Part shown: piece by piece, positions 54,601 to 63,029 of the stretch
Layout: each line of letters begins with the position of its first letter
How positions within the stretch are numbered: the first letter of the stretch is position 1
Assembly (NCBI RefSeq): GCF_001571385.1
Contig: NZ_BCNW01000001.1
Span: 1,178,001-1,242,000 of the forward strand
Direction: 5' to 3'
Source: Methanofollis ethanolicus
GTDB lineage: Archaea; Halobacteriota; Methanomicrobia; Methanomicrobiales; Methanofollaceae
Length of the DNA stretch: 64,000 nt
Translations under genes and position numbers: made by a program
The notes under the pieces: generated by a model
What the model was told of the DNA's origin: nothing
The model's input: only the letters and a program-made list of their open reading frames with translations
Databases searched by the model: none

Positions 54601-56252
54601 TCCAGCCAGACGGCTCTGACTCGGGGGCGAAGGTCGCCGGGAAGATCAGGGGGGCGCTTTCCGGGGAGGCGCAATTCTTTGAGTGCAGTTGTCGCACCCA
54701 CGACAGGCGACCTTTTTACGCGGAGGTGAGCCTGAACCGGATCCAGCTGGGAGAGGATATATTCGTGCAGGCGATCGTCCGCGACATCACCGCACGCAGG
54801 GACGCCGAAGAGGCGCTGAAGAAAAAGACGTACGACCTGAACGAACGGGTCAAAGAACTGAAATGCCTGTACACGATCTCAAAGATCCTGGGCAGACCCG
54901 AAACAGGGTTCGATGCACAGATGCAGAAGGTCGTGGACATCATACCCGACGCATGGCAATATCCGGGAGTGACGGCCGCCCGGATCACCCTGGACGGGAG
55001 GGTGTACCAGACTGCCAGATTCAGAAAAACAGGGTGGATGCAGTGCCAGAAAGTTCTTGTCAACAGCAGAGAGGCGGGGACAATAGAGGTCGGGTACCTG
55101 GAAGAACGGCCTGAGCGTGACGAGGGGCCGTTTTTAAAAGAAGAGCGGAGCCTTATCACCAGTATCGCCCAGCGGATAGGGGGGTACATCGAGCGCAAGC
55201 AGGCTGAGGAGGCGCTCAGCGCTTCGGAAACTGAGTTAAGAGCGGTGTTGTCGGGCATGACCGACATCGTCATCGTCCTCGATGCGGAGGGGCGCTGTCT
55301 GAAGGTCGCACCGACGAACCCGCCCCCTTTCCTCAGGCCGGCCGGCGAGTTGTGCGGAAAGACGCTTGACCAGGTGTTCCCATCCATGCAGGCAGAAGCG
55401 GTCCCCGGCGCTATCCTGCAGGCGCTGGAGACAGGGGAGCCGGTTGCGATCGAGTATGGTATGCGGGTCAGGAACCGGGAGGTCTGGTTTGCCGCCGTCA
55501 TCTCCCCAATGACGGAAGATTCGGTGGTCCTCGTGGCGCGGGACATCACAGAGCGCAAGCAGGCGGAGACGGCGGTCCAGACGGCGAACAAAAAGCTCAA
55601 CCTCCTCTCCAGCATCACGCGGCATGACATCCTCAACCAGATCACGGTGCTGCGGGGGTACATCGAACTCGCCAGGATGGAGACGACAGACCCGACGCTG
55701 CTCAACTATATTGCCCGGGAGGAGACGGCCACCTGGGCGATACAGCGCCAGATCGAGTTCACCCGCGATTACCAGAATATCGGCGTCACCTCGCCGCAGT
55801 GGCAGGACGTGCACCGGGTCATCGCCCGCGCCGTCCGCGGCCTTGACCTCGGCAGGGTCGAACTCTCAATCGAGTTCGACGAGGTCGAGGTCTATGCCGA
55901 TCCCCTTCTCGAAAAGGTCTTTTTCAACCTGGTGGACAACGCCCTCAGGTACGGCGAAAAACTCACAAAGATCCGGTTCTCCGGTCGAGAAGGGGAGGAG
56001 GGGCTCACCATCGTCTGCGAGGACGACGGCGTCGGCATCCCCGCAAAGGTGAAGGAGGCGATCTTCCGGCGGGAGTATTACAAGAACACCGGGCTTGGCC
56101 TCTACCTCTCCCGGGAGATCCTGGCCATCACCGGCCTCACGATCACGGAGACCGGCGAGCACGGGAGGGGAGCACGCTTCGAGGTCTTCGCGCCGCGCGG
56201 GGTGTACCGTTCGGTCAAAAAGAGGAAGAGGATGACGACGCCGGCGGGGTGA
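51624..56252 (+). CDS. Receiver-multi-PAS-GAF histidine kinase
   Basis: A 1542-residue soluble kinase with an N-terminal receiver (1-120; acceptor Asp53 in VISDYQMPG). Eight PAS domains follow: about 140-265, 275-405, 410-550, 555-675, 680-800, 800-930, 940-1060 and 1205-1320, with a GAF-like domain around 1075-1195. The kinase core has His1334 in SSITRHDILNQI and an ATPase with NLVDNALRYG, CEDDGVGIP and NTGLGLYLSREI. The RHDILNQ H-box is the form usual in methanogens. Three of the PAS domains are near-copies of one another. The receiver leads the kinase, the reverse of the order in the kinase at 18571. No DNA-binding output is present. Confidence 0.93.
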   Translation: MYSVLYVDDEPALLEIGRLFLEQSGHLSVDTTLSAAEAIAMMQAGKYDGVISDYQMPGMDGIELLKHIRAHFGELPFILFTGRGREEMVIEALNSGADFYLQKGGDPVSQFAELEHKIKLAIERKQTRDELAESRRRMADVINFLPDATFAIDLEGTVIAWNRAMEEMTGVRSEEILGKGDFEYGIPFYGERRPILIDLVLKEDEEIEKKYPHVVQSGTRLVSEFFIPHLYDGRGAYLWFIASPLCDTKGNVIGAIESIRDVTERKKAEEETEAAHQKLFDIIDFLPDATFVIDRGGRVIAWNRAIEEMTGTRKEEMLGKGDHAYAVPFYGKPMPVLIDLVMTPDAEPEAEYEMFRREGDTVVAEMSIPSLNTGRGASLWGKASPLYDSRGDIIGGIESLRDITGYRQAESARLHAIARGSPIPQFAIDRNHRVVYWNGALEAYSGIKTGDIVGTNEHWRAFYPDERPCLADLLIDGEGEESMIARWYKGKYALSGLVGGAYEATDFFPTLGEEGTWLYFTAALIRDEEGEIIGAVETLEDITDRKQAEEQIRIFQRFAETSGQGFGMATREGTITYVNPTTCRMLGKAKPEEIQGTSVFRYYPPEISERLEKEIIPAVLEEGQWVGELTLVNAQGDHIPIIENFFVIPDDFGRPLYLANVITDISRLKQAEEALKASEERYRTLFENSGSPLIIVEEDTTISLVNREFEKISGCTKEDVESRMSWTDFIADPAELEWMMEYHRLRWTASESTPRVFECHFRDRHGNVRNVLVTTTMMSGARQIIVAIVDITERKKAEEALHLADLIHSMPDAIFAVDREGKVIAWNRAIEEMTGVPAAEIIGEGEHAYAVPFYGDRRPFLLDLVSASPEEMERRGYRRVKWRGGFLIAESADARPRGREVILQAFAAPLYDESGENVGAIEGIHDITDLRHAERALQESEVKYRSLFEYAYDAIFLMHDGMITDCNPRALEMFGCTRDEFVGSPLSIFAPPLQPDGSDSGAKVAGKIRGALSGEAQFFECSCRTHDRRPFYAEVSLNRIQLGEDIFVQAIVRDITARRDAEEALKKKTYDLNERVKELKCLYTISKILGRPETGFDAQMQKVVDIIPDAWQYPGVTAARITLDGRVYQTARFRKTGWMQCQKVLVNSREAGTIEVGYLEERPERDEGPFLKEERSLITSIAQRIGGYIERKQAEEALSASETELRAVLSGMTDIVIVLDAEGRCLKVAPTNPPPFLRPAGELCGKTLDQVFPSMQAEAVPGAILQALETGEPVAIEYGMRVRNREVWFAAVISPMTEDSVVLVARDITERKQAETAVQTANKKLNLLSSITRHDILNQITVLRGYIELARMETTDPTLLNYIAREETATWAIQRQIEFTRDYQNIGVTSPQWQDVHRVIARAVRGLDLGRVELSIEFDEVEVYADPLLEKVFFNLVDNALRYGEKLTKIRFSGREGEEGLTIVCEDDGVGIPAKVKEAIFRREYYKNTGLGLYLSREILAITGLTITETGEHGRGARFEVFAPRGVYRSVKKRKRMTTPAG

Positions 56253-57244
56253 GAGGTTTCGTCCCGACCAGACTGCCGAGAGCCATTGTGATAGGGCAGG
56301 GATACGCACTCCTCTCAGGGATAAGGTGGATCTATCGACATGAGCATGAAGGTTTACCATGAGCATATCCCAAAACTCTCGTTCATTCCCTCCCACCTCT
56401 GCATGCAGGGATCGGGAGAAAAGATCATGATCGGGTCGATGTCTTCTCGAATTCCATGACGACGAATCGTGCGAAACCACTGCCTTCCCCCACCTCTCCG
56501 CCGGGGGACTGACGCCCCCGGACCCCCGAAACAGGATAGGGTCGGGGAAGAGAGATCCTGATGAAGGAGATTGCCCTCCGCCCCCTATCGCAATGATGGG
56601 GGTCGGGGGGAAGGAGCGATAGCGACCGTGAGAAAATCTCTGATTTTCGAGTGAAACCCCCCGGACAAGACGCCAGAACAGGATTTTTCAGAACCGGATG
56701 TGAGTCCTTTCATCGGCGTGCATGAAGGTTCGGATCAGTTCTGGGATGACCTCCATGAATGCCGCCTGAAACTCCGTTTCGTACCCGATTCTACAAAGTC
56801 TGGCCCGGGAGACGTCCCGCAGATCCTATCCTGTGGTGCCCTCATGTTAGAACATAAGGATGTGGTCCCGTGGGACATGGCCCGGGTCAAATACGCCAGG
56901 ATCTGCCTCCGATCAGGGGATCCCACATCCCATTCGGGGCCATATCGGGGAGATCCTGCGATCCTGGCATACCGGGGGCCATGGGCAGAACAAGACGAAA
57001 TCCGGCAGGACTCAACGCCCTCAGGCCCTGGGTATGATTGTGGGTAATGTTTCCCTCTCCCGGCCTCCCCTGGTGCCGGGGAGGAGGAGGGAGCGGGGCT
57101 GGAAATTGCCCCGATCCGGGCTCTGGGGATACCCTTGGGATGAGGATTTCTACAAACACTCAAAACCAGAACAATTTCTCCAGAAGAGCAGAATGATGCT
57201 CTAAAACGACATTCGTAAGAGGATCAGAAATGTATCAGAAGTAA
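56253..57244. repeat. Gene-free 1-kb block of mosaic GC-hairpin repeats (locus 6 of 7)
   Basis: No gene is supported between the kinase and tRNA-Leu. It holds the 182-bp segment 56359-56540 (inverted copy at 10531-10710), a perfect hairpin at 56501-56521, CCGCCCCCTATCGCAATGAT (shared with locus 1) and a long nested hairpin 56603-56664 whose inner stem is GAAAATC/GATTTTC. Inverted start modules (GATTCTACAAAGTC near 56788, GGATTTCTACAAA near 57139) mark units on the other strand, as in locus 1. Short frames inside encode no recognisable protein. Confidence 0.8.
56359..56540. repeat. 182-bp repeat segment, inverted copy of 10531-10710
   Basis: The reverse complement matches 10531-10710 nearly throughout. 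Shared blocks include GCATATCCCAAAACTCTCGT, CTCTGCATGCAGGGATCGGG and the hairpin CCGGGGGACTGACGCCCCCG. Differences are single substitutions and one small indel cluster near the middle. Confidence 0.85.
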
Positions 57245-57329
57245 TGCGAGGGAAGGGATTCGAACCCTCGAACACCTACGTGACAAGGCCCTCAACCTTG
57301 CGCCTTTGACCTGGCTTGGCAACCCTCGC
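57245..57329 (-). tRNA. tRNA-Leu (GAG anticodon)
   Basis: An 85-nt type II tRNA on the minus strand. The acceptor stem is GCGAGGG/CCCTCGC with discriminator A and no encoded CCA. The D arm has GCC/GGC. The anticodon stem CAAGG/CCTTG encloses loop TTGAGGG, giving anticodon GAG (reads CUC and CUU). A variable arm with CAC/GTG pairing marks it as leucine or serine class, and the T arm has GAGGGTTCGAATCCCTT. A TATA-like ATCTATAGAAA lies about 40-50 bp upstream. No intron is seen. Confidence 0.95.
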
Positions 57330-57392
57330 CCGAAAATGAGGGACAGGAACCTGTGTGTTCCCGCTGTTTCTATAGATTGGTATTCCTAGGAT

Positions 57393-57707
57393 TTAATCGT
57401 ATTCACGCCAGGTGTGCCCGCACTCGGTGCAACGGAAGAAACGCACCTCGCTCTCATCGGCAGAGCGGAGCTGGCGCAGCCACCAGAAGGCGAGGTTGTT
57501 CTCGCACTTCGGGCACCTGACCTGGATCGTCGGGAGGGTCTTTACCTTCTCCTCTTCGTCCACGATCGTGATCTCTTTCTCCACGCGGGTGGTCGTGATC
57601 TTCATCCCGGCCTCACTCTCAATGGCCTGGATATAGCCGCACCTGCGGCACTTCATCTGCCCCCCGGACGAGATCATCATGGTGTTGCACTTTGGACAGA
57701 ATATCAT
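57393..57707 (-). CDS. tfs: Transcription factor S (TFIIS/RPB9-like)
   Basis: A 104-residue RNA polymerase cleavage factor that rescues backtracked complexes. The N-terminal zinc ribbon is FCPKCNTMM...CRRCGY (residues 3-24). The C-terminal TFIIS-type ribbon is RCPKCENNLAFWWLRQLRSADESEVRFFRCTECGHTWREYD-like, with the catalytic acidic pair in RSADESEVRFF. The length is that of archaeal TFS. It is on the minus strand just upstream of tRNA-Leu and divergent from the archaeosortase gene. Confidence 0.96.
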   Translation of the reverse strand: MIFCPKCNTMMISSGGQMKCRRCGYIQAIESEAGMKITTTRVEKEITIVDEEEKVKTLPTIQVRCPKCENNLAFWWLRQLRSADESEVRFFRCTECGHTWREYD

Positions 57708-57848
57708 TCAGATATTATTGGGAGGCATGCCTGATTAAGACTTGGTTGGCGGATCATGCACGGTATAGAAGGGTTCTGCCGCAGATTGAAGGGCGAGATC
57801 GGCCGCCTTAAGAACTCTTAATTAGGTGAGTGGGACAAATAGTGGGTG

Positions 57849-58673
57849 ATGGACGAATACCTTCTCTTTGCAGCGTTCGCCTTATTTGTTCTCTTCCTCA
57901 TACCCGGACGCCACCGGCCGTATGCAGGCATCGGCGGCTGGCTCTCAATGTCCCTCTACCTCTTTGCAGAGGTTCCCTATTTCCTCTCCATCAACAACTT
58001 TCTCTACCCGACACTCGCCCTCCTCTCCATCCCCTTCCTGTACGTGACAGCGAAAAGACTGCTCGCCGGGGACGACCATATCACCCACCTCACCCGCGCC
58101 GCTGCCGTCGCCGTTCTCCTGTACCTCCCCTTCGCCTACACGCCCCTCGGTCCCTGGTTGATCCAGATCGTCATCGACCAGATCGGCTGGTGCCTCTCTG
58201 CTCTTGGTATCGCCTATACCATGCCTGAATGGGACATGTTTGCCAGGAACGGCCTGAAGGTCCAGATCATCCTCGGGTGCACCGGCATCCAGAGCATCGC
58301 TATCATGCTCGGCGTCGCCGCCGCCGTCCCGACCGACCTGCGGCAGAAAGCCATCGCCGCCCTTCTCATCGTCCCGACGATCTATCTCCTCAACATCGGG
58401 AGAAACATCTTCGTGATCCTCGCGTATACAGGACAGTGGTTCCCGTACCTCCCCGAGATCGCAAGCAACGGAGAATACGGCTACGAGAGTTTTTTCTGGG
58501 CCCACAACGTCCTCTGCGAACTCGGGGCGCTGGTGGCCCTGATCGTCATCGCGTACGCCCTCTTTATCATCATGCCCGGCCTTGCGGCGATGGCAGACGG
58601 CCTGTATCAGGCCTTCCGCGACGACCTCACCGGCGCGATCTCCCGGCCTCAGGGGAGCGACCTTGAGAGGTAG
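57849..58673 (+). CDS. artA: Archaeosortase A-type transpeptidase
   Basis: A 274-residue membrane protein of the exosortase/archaeosortase family, which processes a C-terminal sorting tail on surface proteins and links them to a membrane lipid. The catalytic triad is present: Cys144 in ILGCTGIQS, Arg185 in NIGRNIFV and His219 in FFWAHN. About eight hydrophobic segments surround them. ATG 57849 was preferred over GTG 57846. The 3' end overlaps by 25 bp the opposing CDP-alcohol phosphotransferase gene, whose product could supply the lipid anchor. Target proteins with the sorting signal are not in the window. Confidence 0.9.
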   Translation: MDEYLLFAAFALFVLFLIPGRHRPYAGIGGWLSMSLYLFAEVPYFLSINNFLYPTLALLSIPFLYVTAKRLLAGDDHITHLTRAAAVAVLLYLPFAYTPLGPWLIQIVIDQIGWCLSALGIAYTMPEWDMFARNGLKVQIILGCTGIQSIAIMLGVAAAVPTDLRQKAIAALLIVPTIYLLNIGRNIFVILAYTGQWFPYLPEIASNGEYGYESFFWAHNVLCELGALVALIVIAYALFIIMPGLAAMADGLYQAFRDDLTGAISRPQGSDLER

Positions 58674-59281
58674 GCGATCCTCTGGATCGCCGAGATGTTC
58701 GTGCAGACCGCAATGAGGATCACTGCAAGCCCGGGGAAACCCGCAACAGCGCCGACGATAAGAGCGATCAGGGTCTCGGGACGGCCGAAGAAACCGACGC
58801 CCTCAAGGGGGTCGTGGATCTTCCCGTCCACCCTCTCCGTAAACCCGACCTCGGCATAGACCACCGGTTTGATGAAGGTGTTCATCATCGAACCGAAGAT
58901 GGCGACGGCGACGACGGCGAAGTCCGCGGCAGGCGGAAGAGGGAAGTACCCGGAGACGACCGCCACACCGGAAAGCCCGATGCCGAGGAGAGCAAGGGCG
59001 TCGACATATTTGTCAAAGACCCAGTCGATGACCGCCCCGAACTTCGTCTGGCAGTGCTTCTTCCGCGCCACGGTGCCGTCCACCAGGTCAAGGATGGCCG
59101 AGACAAGGAGGAGGAGGGCGCCTGGAAGAAACAGGCGCTCGGCAAAGGCGACCGCACAGCAGATCCCGGCAAGAAGAGAGAGATACGAGATCTGATTGGG
59201 ACTGATGCCGGCCCTGACAAAAAAATCAGCGATCGGCTCGAGTTTTGATATGAGACGCGGCCTCAGCGCCGTTATATTCAT
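58649..59281 (-). CDS. CDP-alcohol phosphatidyltransferase (second copy)
   Basis: A 210-residue membrane enzyme of the CDP-alcohol phosphatidyltransferase family. The signature LDLVDGTVARKKHCQTKFGAVIDWVFDKYVD contains all four metal-binding Asp positions (D-x2-D-G-x2-A-R ... G-x3-D-x3-D). Hydrophobic helices flank it. It is likely an archaeal headgroup transferase for inositol phosphate, glycerol phosphate or serine; which one cannot be decided. It is convergent with archaeosortase, overlapping it by 25 bp. The C-terminal AIQRIAY is shared with the family member at 11126-11719. Confidence 0.85.
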   Translation of the reverse strand: MNITALRPRLISKLEPIADFFVRAGISPNQISYLSLLAGICCAVAFAERLFLPGALLLLVSAILDLVDGTVARKKHCQTKFGAVIDWVFDKYVDALALLGIGLSGVAVVSGYFPLPPAADFAVVAVAIFGSMMNTFIKPVVYAEVGFTERVDGKIHDPLEGVGFFGRPETLIALIVGAVAGFPGLAVILIAVCTNISAIQRIAYLSRSLP

Positions 59282-59378
59282 GACAGGATAGTGGAACTGC
59301 CATGAGGATAAGCATTGCTTCGCCGGGATACCTGACCATACCCTCTTTTAAACCCCGGGGTGATATTAAACTGAGATT

Positions 59379-60062
59379 ATGTCTGCTCCATCACTACGGC
59401 CCCACGTGCTGATGATGTCGGAGATCACGGTCGACGGGAAGCTGACGCTCAAAAGAGGCGCTTCCAGCAAGATTCTCATGAAACACATGGCCCATGAGAC
59501 TGAGATCCTCCTCCACAAGACCCGCGCAGAGTGTGATGCCATCATGGTCGGGTCGCACACCATCGCCATCGACAACTCCTTCCTGACCGTCAGACTGGCG
59601 CCGGGAAAGAGCCCGATCCGGGTCATCCCATCGAGCATGGCCGACATCCCCCTCACCGCCAACGTGCTCAACCGCGACGCCCGGACGGTGATCGCCGTCT
59701 CCGAACAGGCCCCCACTGAGAAGGTCGCCGCCCTCCGGGAGAAGGGTGTCGACGTCGTCGTCTGCGGGAAGACACACATCGACCTCCCTGAACTGATGGC
59801 AGTCCTCAGGAGAGACTACGGCGTCAAAAAGATGATGATCGAGGGCGGGCCGACCCTCAACTGGCACATGCTCAGGCATGGTCTGGTCGATGAGATCCGG
59901 CTCATCCACCTCCCCTTCATCGTGGGCGGCGAGGACACTCCCTCCCTTGTCGGCGGGATGCACATCGAGTCGGAGGACGAGATGATCCGGCTCAGACTCC
60001 TGCGCCATTACCTCTGCGGGAGTAATCTGGTGACCGAATACGCCGTCAATTACGGGGACTGA
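59379..60062 (+). CDS. arfC: 2,5-diamino-6-ribosylamino-pyrimidinone 5'-phosphate reductase
   Basis: RibD C-terminal-type reductase that reduces the ribosyl side chain in archaeal riboflavin/F420 precursor synthesis. The 227-residue product starts with SLRPHVLMMSEITVDGKL. It has the CDAIMVGSHTIAIDNSFLTVR loop, where DAIMVGxxT is diagnostic, and KKMMIEGGPTLNWHMLRHGLVDEIRL. Length is that of the archaeal stand-alone enzyme, with no deaminase domain. It is followed by sppA, whose possible GTG starts directly abut its stop. Confidence 0.93.
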   Translation: MSAPSLRPHVLMMSEITVDGKLTLKRGASSKILMKHMAHETEILLHKTRAECDAIMVGSHTIAIDNSFLTVRLAPGKSPIRVIPSSMADIPLTANVLNRDARTVIAVSEQAPTEKVAALREKGVDVVVCGKTHIDLPELMAVLRRDYGVKKMMIEGGPTLNWHMLRHGLVDEIRLIHLPFIVGGEDTPSLVGGMHIESEDEMIRLRLLRHYLCGSNLVTEYAVNYGD

Positions 60063-60068
60063 GTGGTG

Positions 60069-60881
60069 ATGAACAGCCTCCTTGCCGATATCGAACGCGC
60101 ACAGAGGCGCCGGAGGCTGAAAAAGAATCTCGGCATTCTTGCCGTCGCCGTCCTCGTCGCTGCGGCCGTCGCTGTCGCCGTACTGTTCATGTCGCCGATC
60201 GGTGAGGGCGACGTCGCCGTCATCCGCGTCGAGGGGACGATCCTTGCTGGCGACTTTTCGGGTGGCGGGTATGCAGGGAGCGAGTATGTCGGGCGCGAAG
60301 TCCGCGCCGCGGCCGACGACCCCTTTGTCAGCGCGATCGTATTGCGCGTCAACAGCCCGGGCGGCAGTCCGGCGGCGGCGCAGGAGATCGTGCGCGACCT
60401 GGAGTATGCACGGGCGAAAAAACCGGTCGTGACCTCGATGGGAGATGTCGCCGCTTCGGCTGCCTATATGATCTCGGCGCACACCGACAGGATCTACCTT
60501 TCGCCGGATACGATGACCGGGAGCATCGGGGTGATCTGGCTCTTCCCCGACGAGAGCGAGTGGATGGAAACAGAAGGGAGGAAGGTCGAGGTGGTGAAGT
60601 CGGGAGAGCAGAAGGACATGACCTCTCCGTACCGCCCCCTGACCGCAGAAGAGCAGTCCTATGCGAGACAACTCGTGAACGAGAGCGCCGACGACTTCAT
60701 CGCCGACGTGACGGCGCAGCGGCCGGTGAAGCGCTCGGAGATCGAATCCGCCCGCCTGATACGGGGCGAGGAGGCGATCGGCATCGGCCTTGCCGACGAG
60801 GTGGGCAACCTCTATGACGCTATCGAGGGGGCCCGCACCCTCGCCGCCGTCAGATCATCGCCAGGGGATCTGCCTTCATAA
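60069..60881 (+). CDS. sppA: Signal peptide peptidase SppA-type serine protease
   Basis: A 270-residue membrane-anchored Ser-Lys protease, short SppA form. One N-terminal transmembrane helix (about 20-42) is followed by an S49 domain: VLRVNSPGGSPAAAQEI (substrate/oxyanion region) and VTSMGDVAASAAYMISAHTD with the nucleophilic Ser; the general-base Lys is expected further on, in VEVVKSGEQKDMTSPYR. The start is ATG 60069; two GTG codons directly upstream are possible. The 3' end overlaps truD by 32 bp. It is likely to digest leftover signal peptides. Confidence 0.92.
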   Translation: MNSLLADIERAQRRRRLKKNLGILAVAVLVAAAVAVAVLFMSPIGEGDVAVIRVEGTILAGDFSGGGYAGSEYVGREVRAAADDPFVSAIVLRVNSPGGSPAAAQEIVRDLEYARAKKPVVTSMGDVAASAAYMISAHTDRIYLSPDTMTGSIGVIWLFPDESEWMETEGRKVEVVKSGEQKDMTSPYRPLTAEEQSYARQLVNESADDFIADVTAQRPVKRSEIESARLIRGEEAIGIGLADEVGNLYDAIEGARTLAAVRSSPGDLPS

Positions 60882-62121
60882 ACTCCCGGCAGATCGTCGT
60901 CGCATAGTGGCCGGGCGGGAGGGTGAAGGCAAGGGCGACGTCCTGCCCCGTCACCTCGGTCGCAATCTCTGTTTTCACGTTGATGGGCCGGAGGGTTCCG
61001 GCATAGTGGAGGTGCACGAACGCACCGGCACGCTCGAAATGGTCCGCGGTGATCCCGTCCTCGGCAAGGAGCGCCGCCATCCTCTTGTCGTTCCTTCCCT
61101 CGGTGCGGAACGACCCGGCACCGGGGAGGAAGAGGGCCACGGCGCACCTGCCGCGGCCGATATGGACGGAGACAATCCGGCGGTTCGCTTCGGTCACGAT
61201 GTCCTCCCTGCCGTTTGTGAAGACAAGACGCTCGCCGGGCAGGGGTTCGTCGAGTCCGGTGCCGTCGGCGCAGCGGAGGGAGAGGACGCGGTTGAAGAGC
61301 CAGGACTGGTAGGCCGAGACGAACATGGAGAGGAGTTTTGGCGGGAGGTTCTGGAGAGCCCCACCCGAGTCGCCGGGGTGGGTGGCCAGGTACGAGAGTA
61401 CCGAACGCTCAAAGCCGAGGTGGGCGGGGAAGGCGGCGATCGCCGCCTTCGCGTCGCGGGTCTCGATATAGGCCCGCCGCGTCTCCTGCACCTCGGGCGT
61501 CTCGTCAGGGCAGGCGAGGCCGACATAGGTGTCGACCGCGGCATCGTAGTCACCCCGCAGGATCTCCCGGCCGACAAGGTGGGTGACAGGCCGCACGACA
61601 CCGAAACGCTGGAGGCCGAAGTAGTTTGGAAAACCTGCCGCCGCCGCAGAGACACAGGACGCAACCGTGCCGGCAAGGTCAGGGGCGGTGCAGTCCCGGA
61701 TCGTGATCGCAAACCTGTTCCCCCCGAGGGCGCCGAGGGAGAGGGCGTGCTGGGTCATGCCGAGGGGCTCGATCTCCATGTCCTTGATATGGAGTTCCTT
61801 CACGGCCTCCGCCTCGCCGCCATAAATGGTGATGTACTGGGTGGTGAGGGCGTTCTTGTCCTTCGTGCCGGCCCAGGAGATCCGCCTGTGCGAGATGCCG
61901 AGGGCCGCCGCAATGGACTTCATGGCGTGCTGGTGCTCCCAGTTCCGCTTCGTGAGTTTGCAGAGGAGGTACGGCCCCTCGCCTGACGGCCCGCCGAGGG
62001 GCATCTCCTCGACTCTAAAGTCCTCGGGTTCCTTCCGCAGGACGCCGCCGATCCCGGGCGTTTCCGTGGCGTACCATGATATCCCGAGGGTGTCCTCCAC
62101 GGGATAGGGCGTGTGCATCAT
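60850..62121 (-). CDS. truD: tRNA pseudouridine synthase TruD
   Basis: Pseudouridylates tRNA position 13. The 423-residue product has the N-terminal FRVEEMPLGGPSGEGPYLLCKLTKRNWEH, the catalytic Asp in ISWAGTKDKNALTTQYITI, FPNYFGLQRFGVVRPVTHLVGREIL and a large TRUD insertion domain. Length fits archaeal TruD. It starts at ATG 62121, which overlaps the pth2 stop as ATGA; ATG 62118 is equally possible. It converges on sppA with a 32-bp overlap. Confidence 0.95.
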   Translation of the reverse strand: MMHTPYPVEDTLGISWYATETPGIGGVLRKEPEDFRVEEMPLGGPSGEGPYLLCKLTKRNWEHQHAMKSIAAALGISHRRISWAGTKDKNALTTQYITIYGGEAEAVKELHIKDMEIEPLGMTQHALSLGALGGNRFAITIRDCTAPDLAGTVASCVSAAAAGFPNYFGLQRFGVVRPVTHLVGREILRGDYDAAVDTYVGLACPDETPEVQETRRAYIETRDAKAAIAAFPAHLGFERSVLSYLATHPGDSGGALQNLPPKLLSMFVSAYQSWLFNRVLSLRCADGTGLDEPLPGERLVFTNGREDIVTEANRRIVSVHIGRGRCAVALFLPGAGSFRTEGRNDKRMAALLAEDGITADHFERAGAFVHLHYAGTLRPINVKTEIATEVTGQDVALAFTLPPGHYATTICREFMKADPLAMI

Positions 62122-62480
62122 AGGAGTTGCAGCCCGCCGGTGATGCGGTCGAGGTCCTCGCTCTTCGCCGGGCCGAGGCCGAGGGCGGTGACGGTGCCGG
62201 GCGGTATCTCGGTGAGCCCCGCGTCCTGTATGAGGGAACAGGGGATGCCGGCGGCTTCGGCCGCCATCTTCAGGGTGTGCAGGTCGCGCTCGCCCGGGAC
62301 CTTCAGCGCCACCTTCTTCTGCCCCTCTGAGTACCACGCCTTCTTCGCCTCTTTTCCCGCGTGCTCGTAGGCGCCGATGGCGGCATGGGCCATCTGCACG
62401 CACTTCTTGCCGCAACTCATCTTGACATCGGCCCTGATGACCAGGCACTGCTTCCACTTGAATACGGGCACTTCAGACAT
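62118..62480 (-). CDS. pth: Peptidyl-tRNA hydrolase, archaeal type (Pth2)
   Basis: Releases tRNA from prematurely dropped peptidyl-tRNA. The 120-residue product has the family pattern KQCLVIRADVKMSCGKKCVQMAHAA (catalytic Lys and Asp region), KVALKVPGERDLHTLKMAAEAAGIPCSLIQDAGLTEIPPGTVTALGLGP, which is diagnostic for Pth2. ATG 62480 (MSEVPVFKWKQC) fits; the frame is open further upstream into repeat sequence. It forms an operon with truD. Confidence 0.96.
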   Translation of the reverse strand: MSEVPVFKWKQCLVIRADVKMSCGKKCVQMAHAAIGAYEHAGKEAKKAWYSEGQKKVALKVPGERDLHTLKMAAEAAGIPCSLIQDAGLTEIPPGTVTALGLGPAKSEDLDRITGGLQLL

Positions 62481-63029
62481 CCTGATCTTGTTGGCGCGGC
62501 GGAGCAATAAGCCATGACCATATCCCCAGACCTCTGGTGATTTTTGGGAAGAGGTGCCGATGGATCTGTCTGCCCCAACTCCGGAGAGAACTTCCACGAC
62601 TGGACCGATGCCGGGGGGTTCACTCAAAAACCTACGTTTCGTGGCACATCGAAGATGTGCCAGAACCGGAAAATGCTCTGCATTTTCCGCTTTCTCAAGC
62701 TCGCTCCGCTCGTATCTCCCTGGACCCCTACTCTGGATTGATCCAAAGAAAACAGAACAGAGATTCTGGAGAGGGGATTGCAGACCCCTGCCTATCCTAA
62801 CACGGGGGACCGGGGGGCAACAACCCCCCGGAGGAATGCACTGATCCACTGCCTTCTCCATACAGGTCACCGGGGACTACGCCCCCGGTCCCCCACTCAA
62901 GATTGGCTCCGGGAAGGCAAGCAGGAGAATGGAATGAAGAGGTCGATTGTCATCCTTCTCTCCATCCTTAGGGACGAATCCCATGTTTATAGTGACGTTC
63001 AAGTAGGGAGGGGGGCAGAGTAATTCTGC
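62481..63029. repeat. Gene-free block with mosaic GC-hairpin repeats (locus 7 of 7)
   Basis: No gene is supported between pth2 and the reductase. It has CTCAAGCTCGCTCCGCTCGT (about 62693), GACCCCTACTCTGGATTGAT, CCTATCCTAACACG, a perfect 8-bp GC hairpin at 62810-62831, CACTGCCTTCTCCATACAGG and a second hairpin at 62870-62888 followed by TCCCCCACTCAAGATTGG. The second half repeats the module order of locus 6 (56480-56545). All are in plus orientation. Confidence 0.75.
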
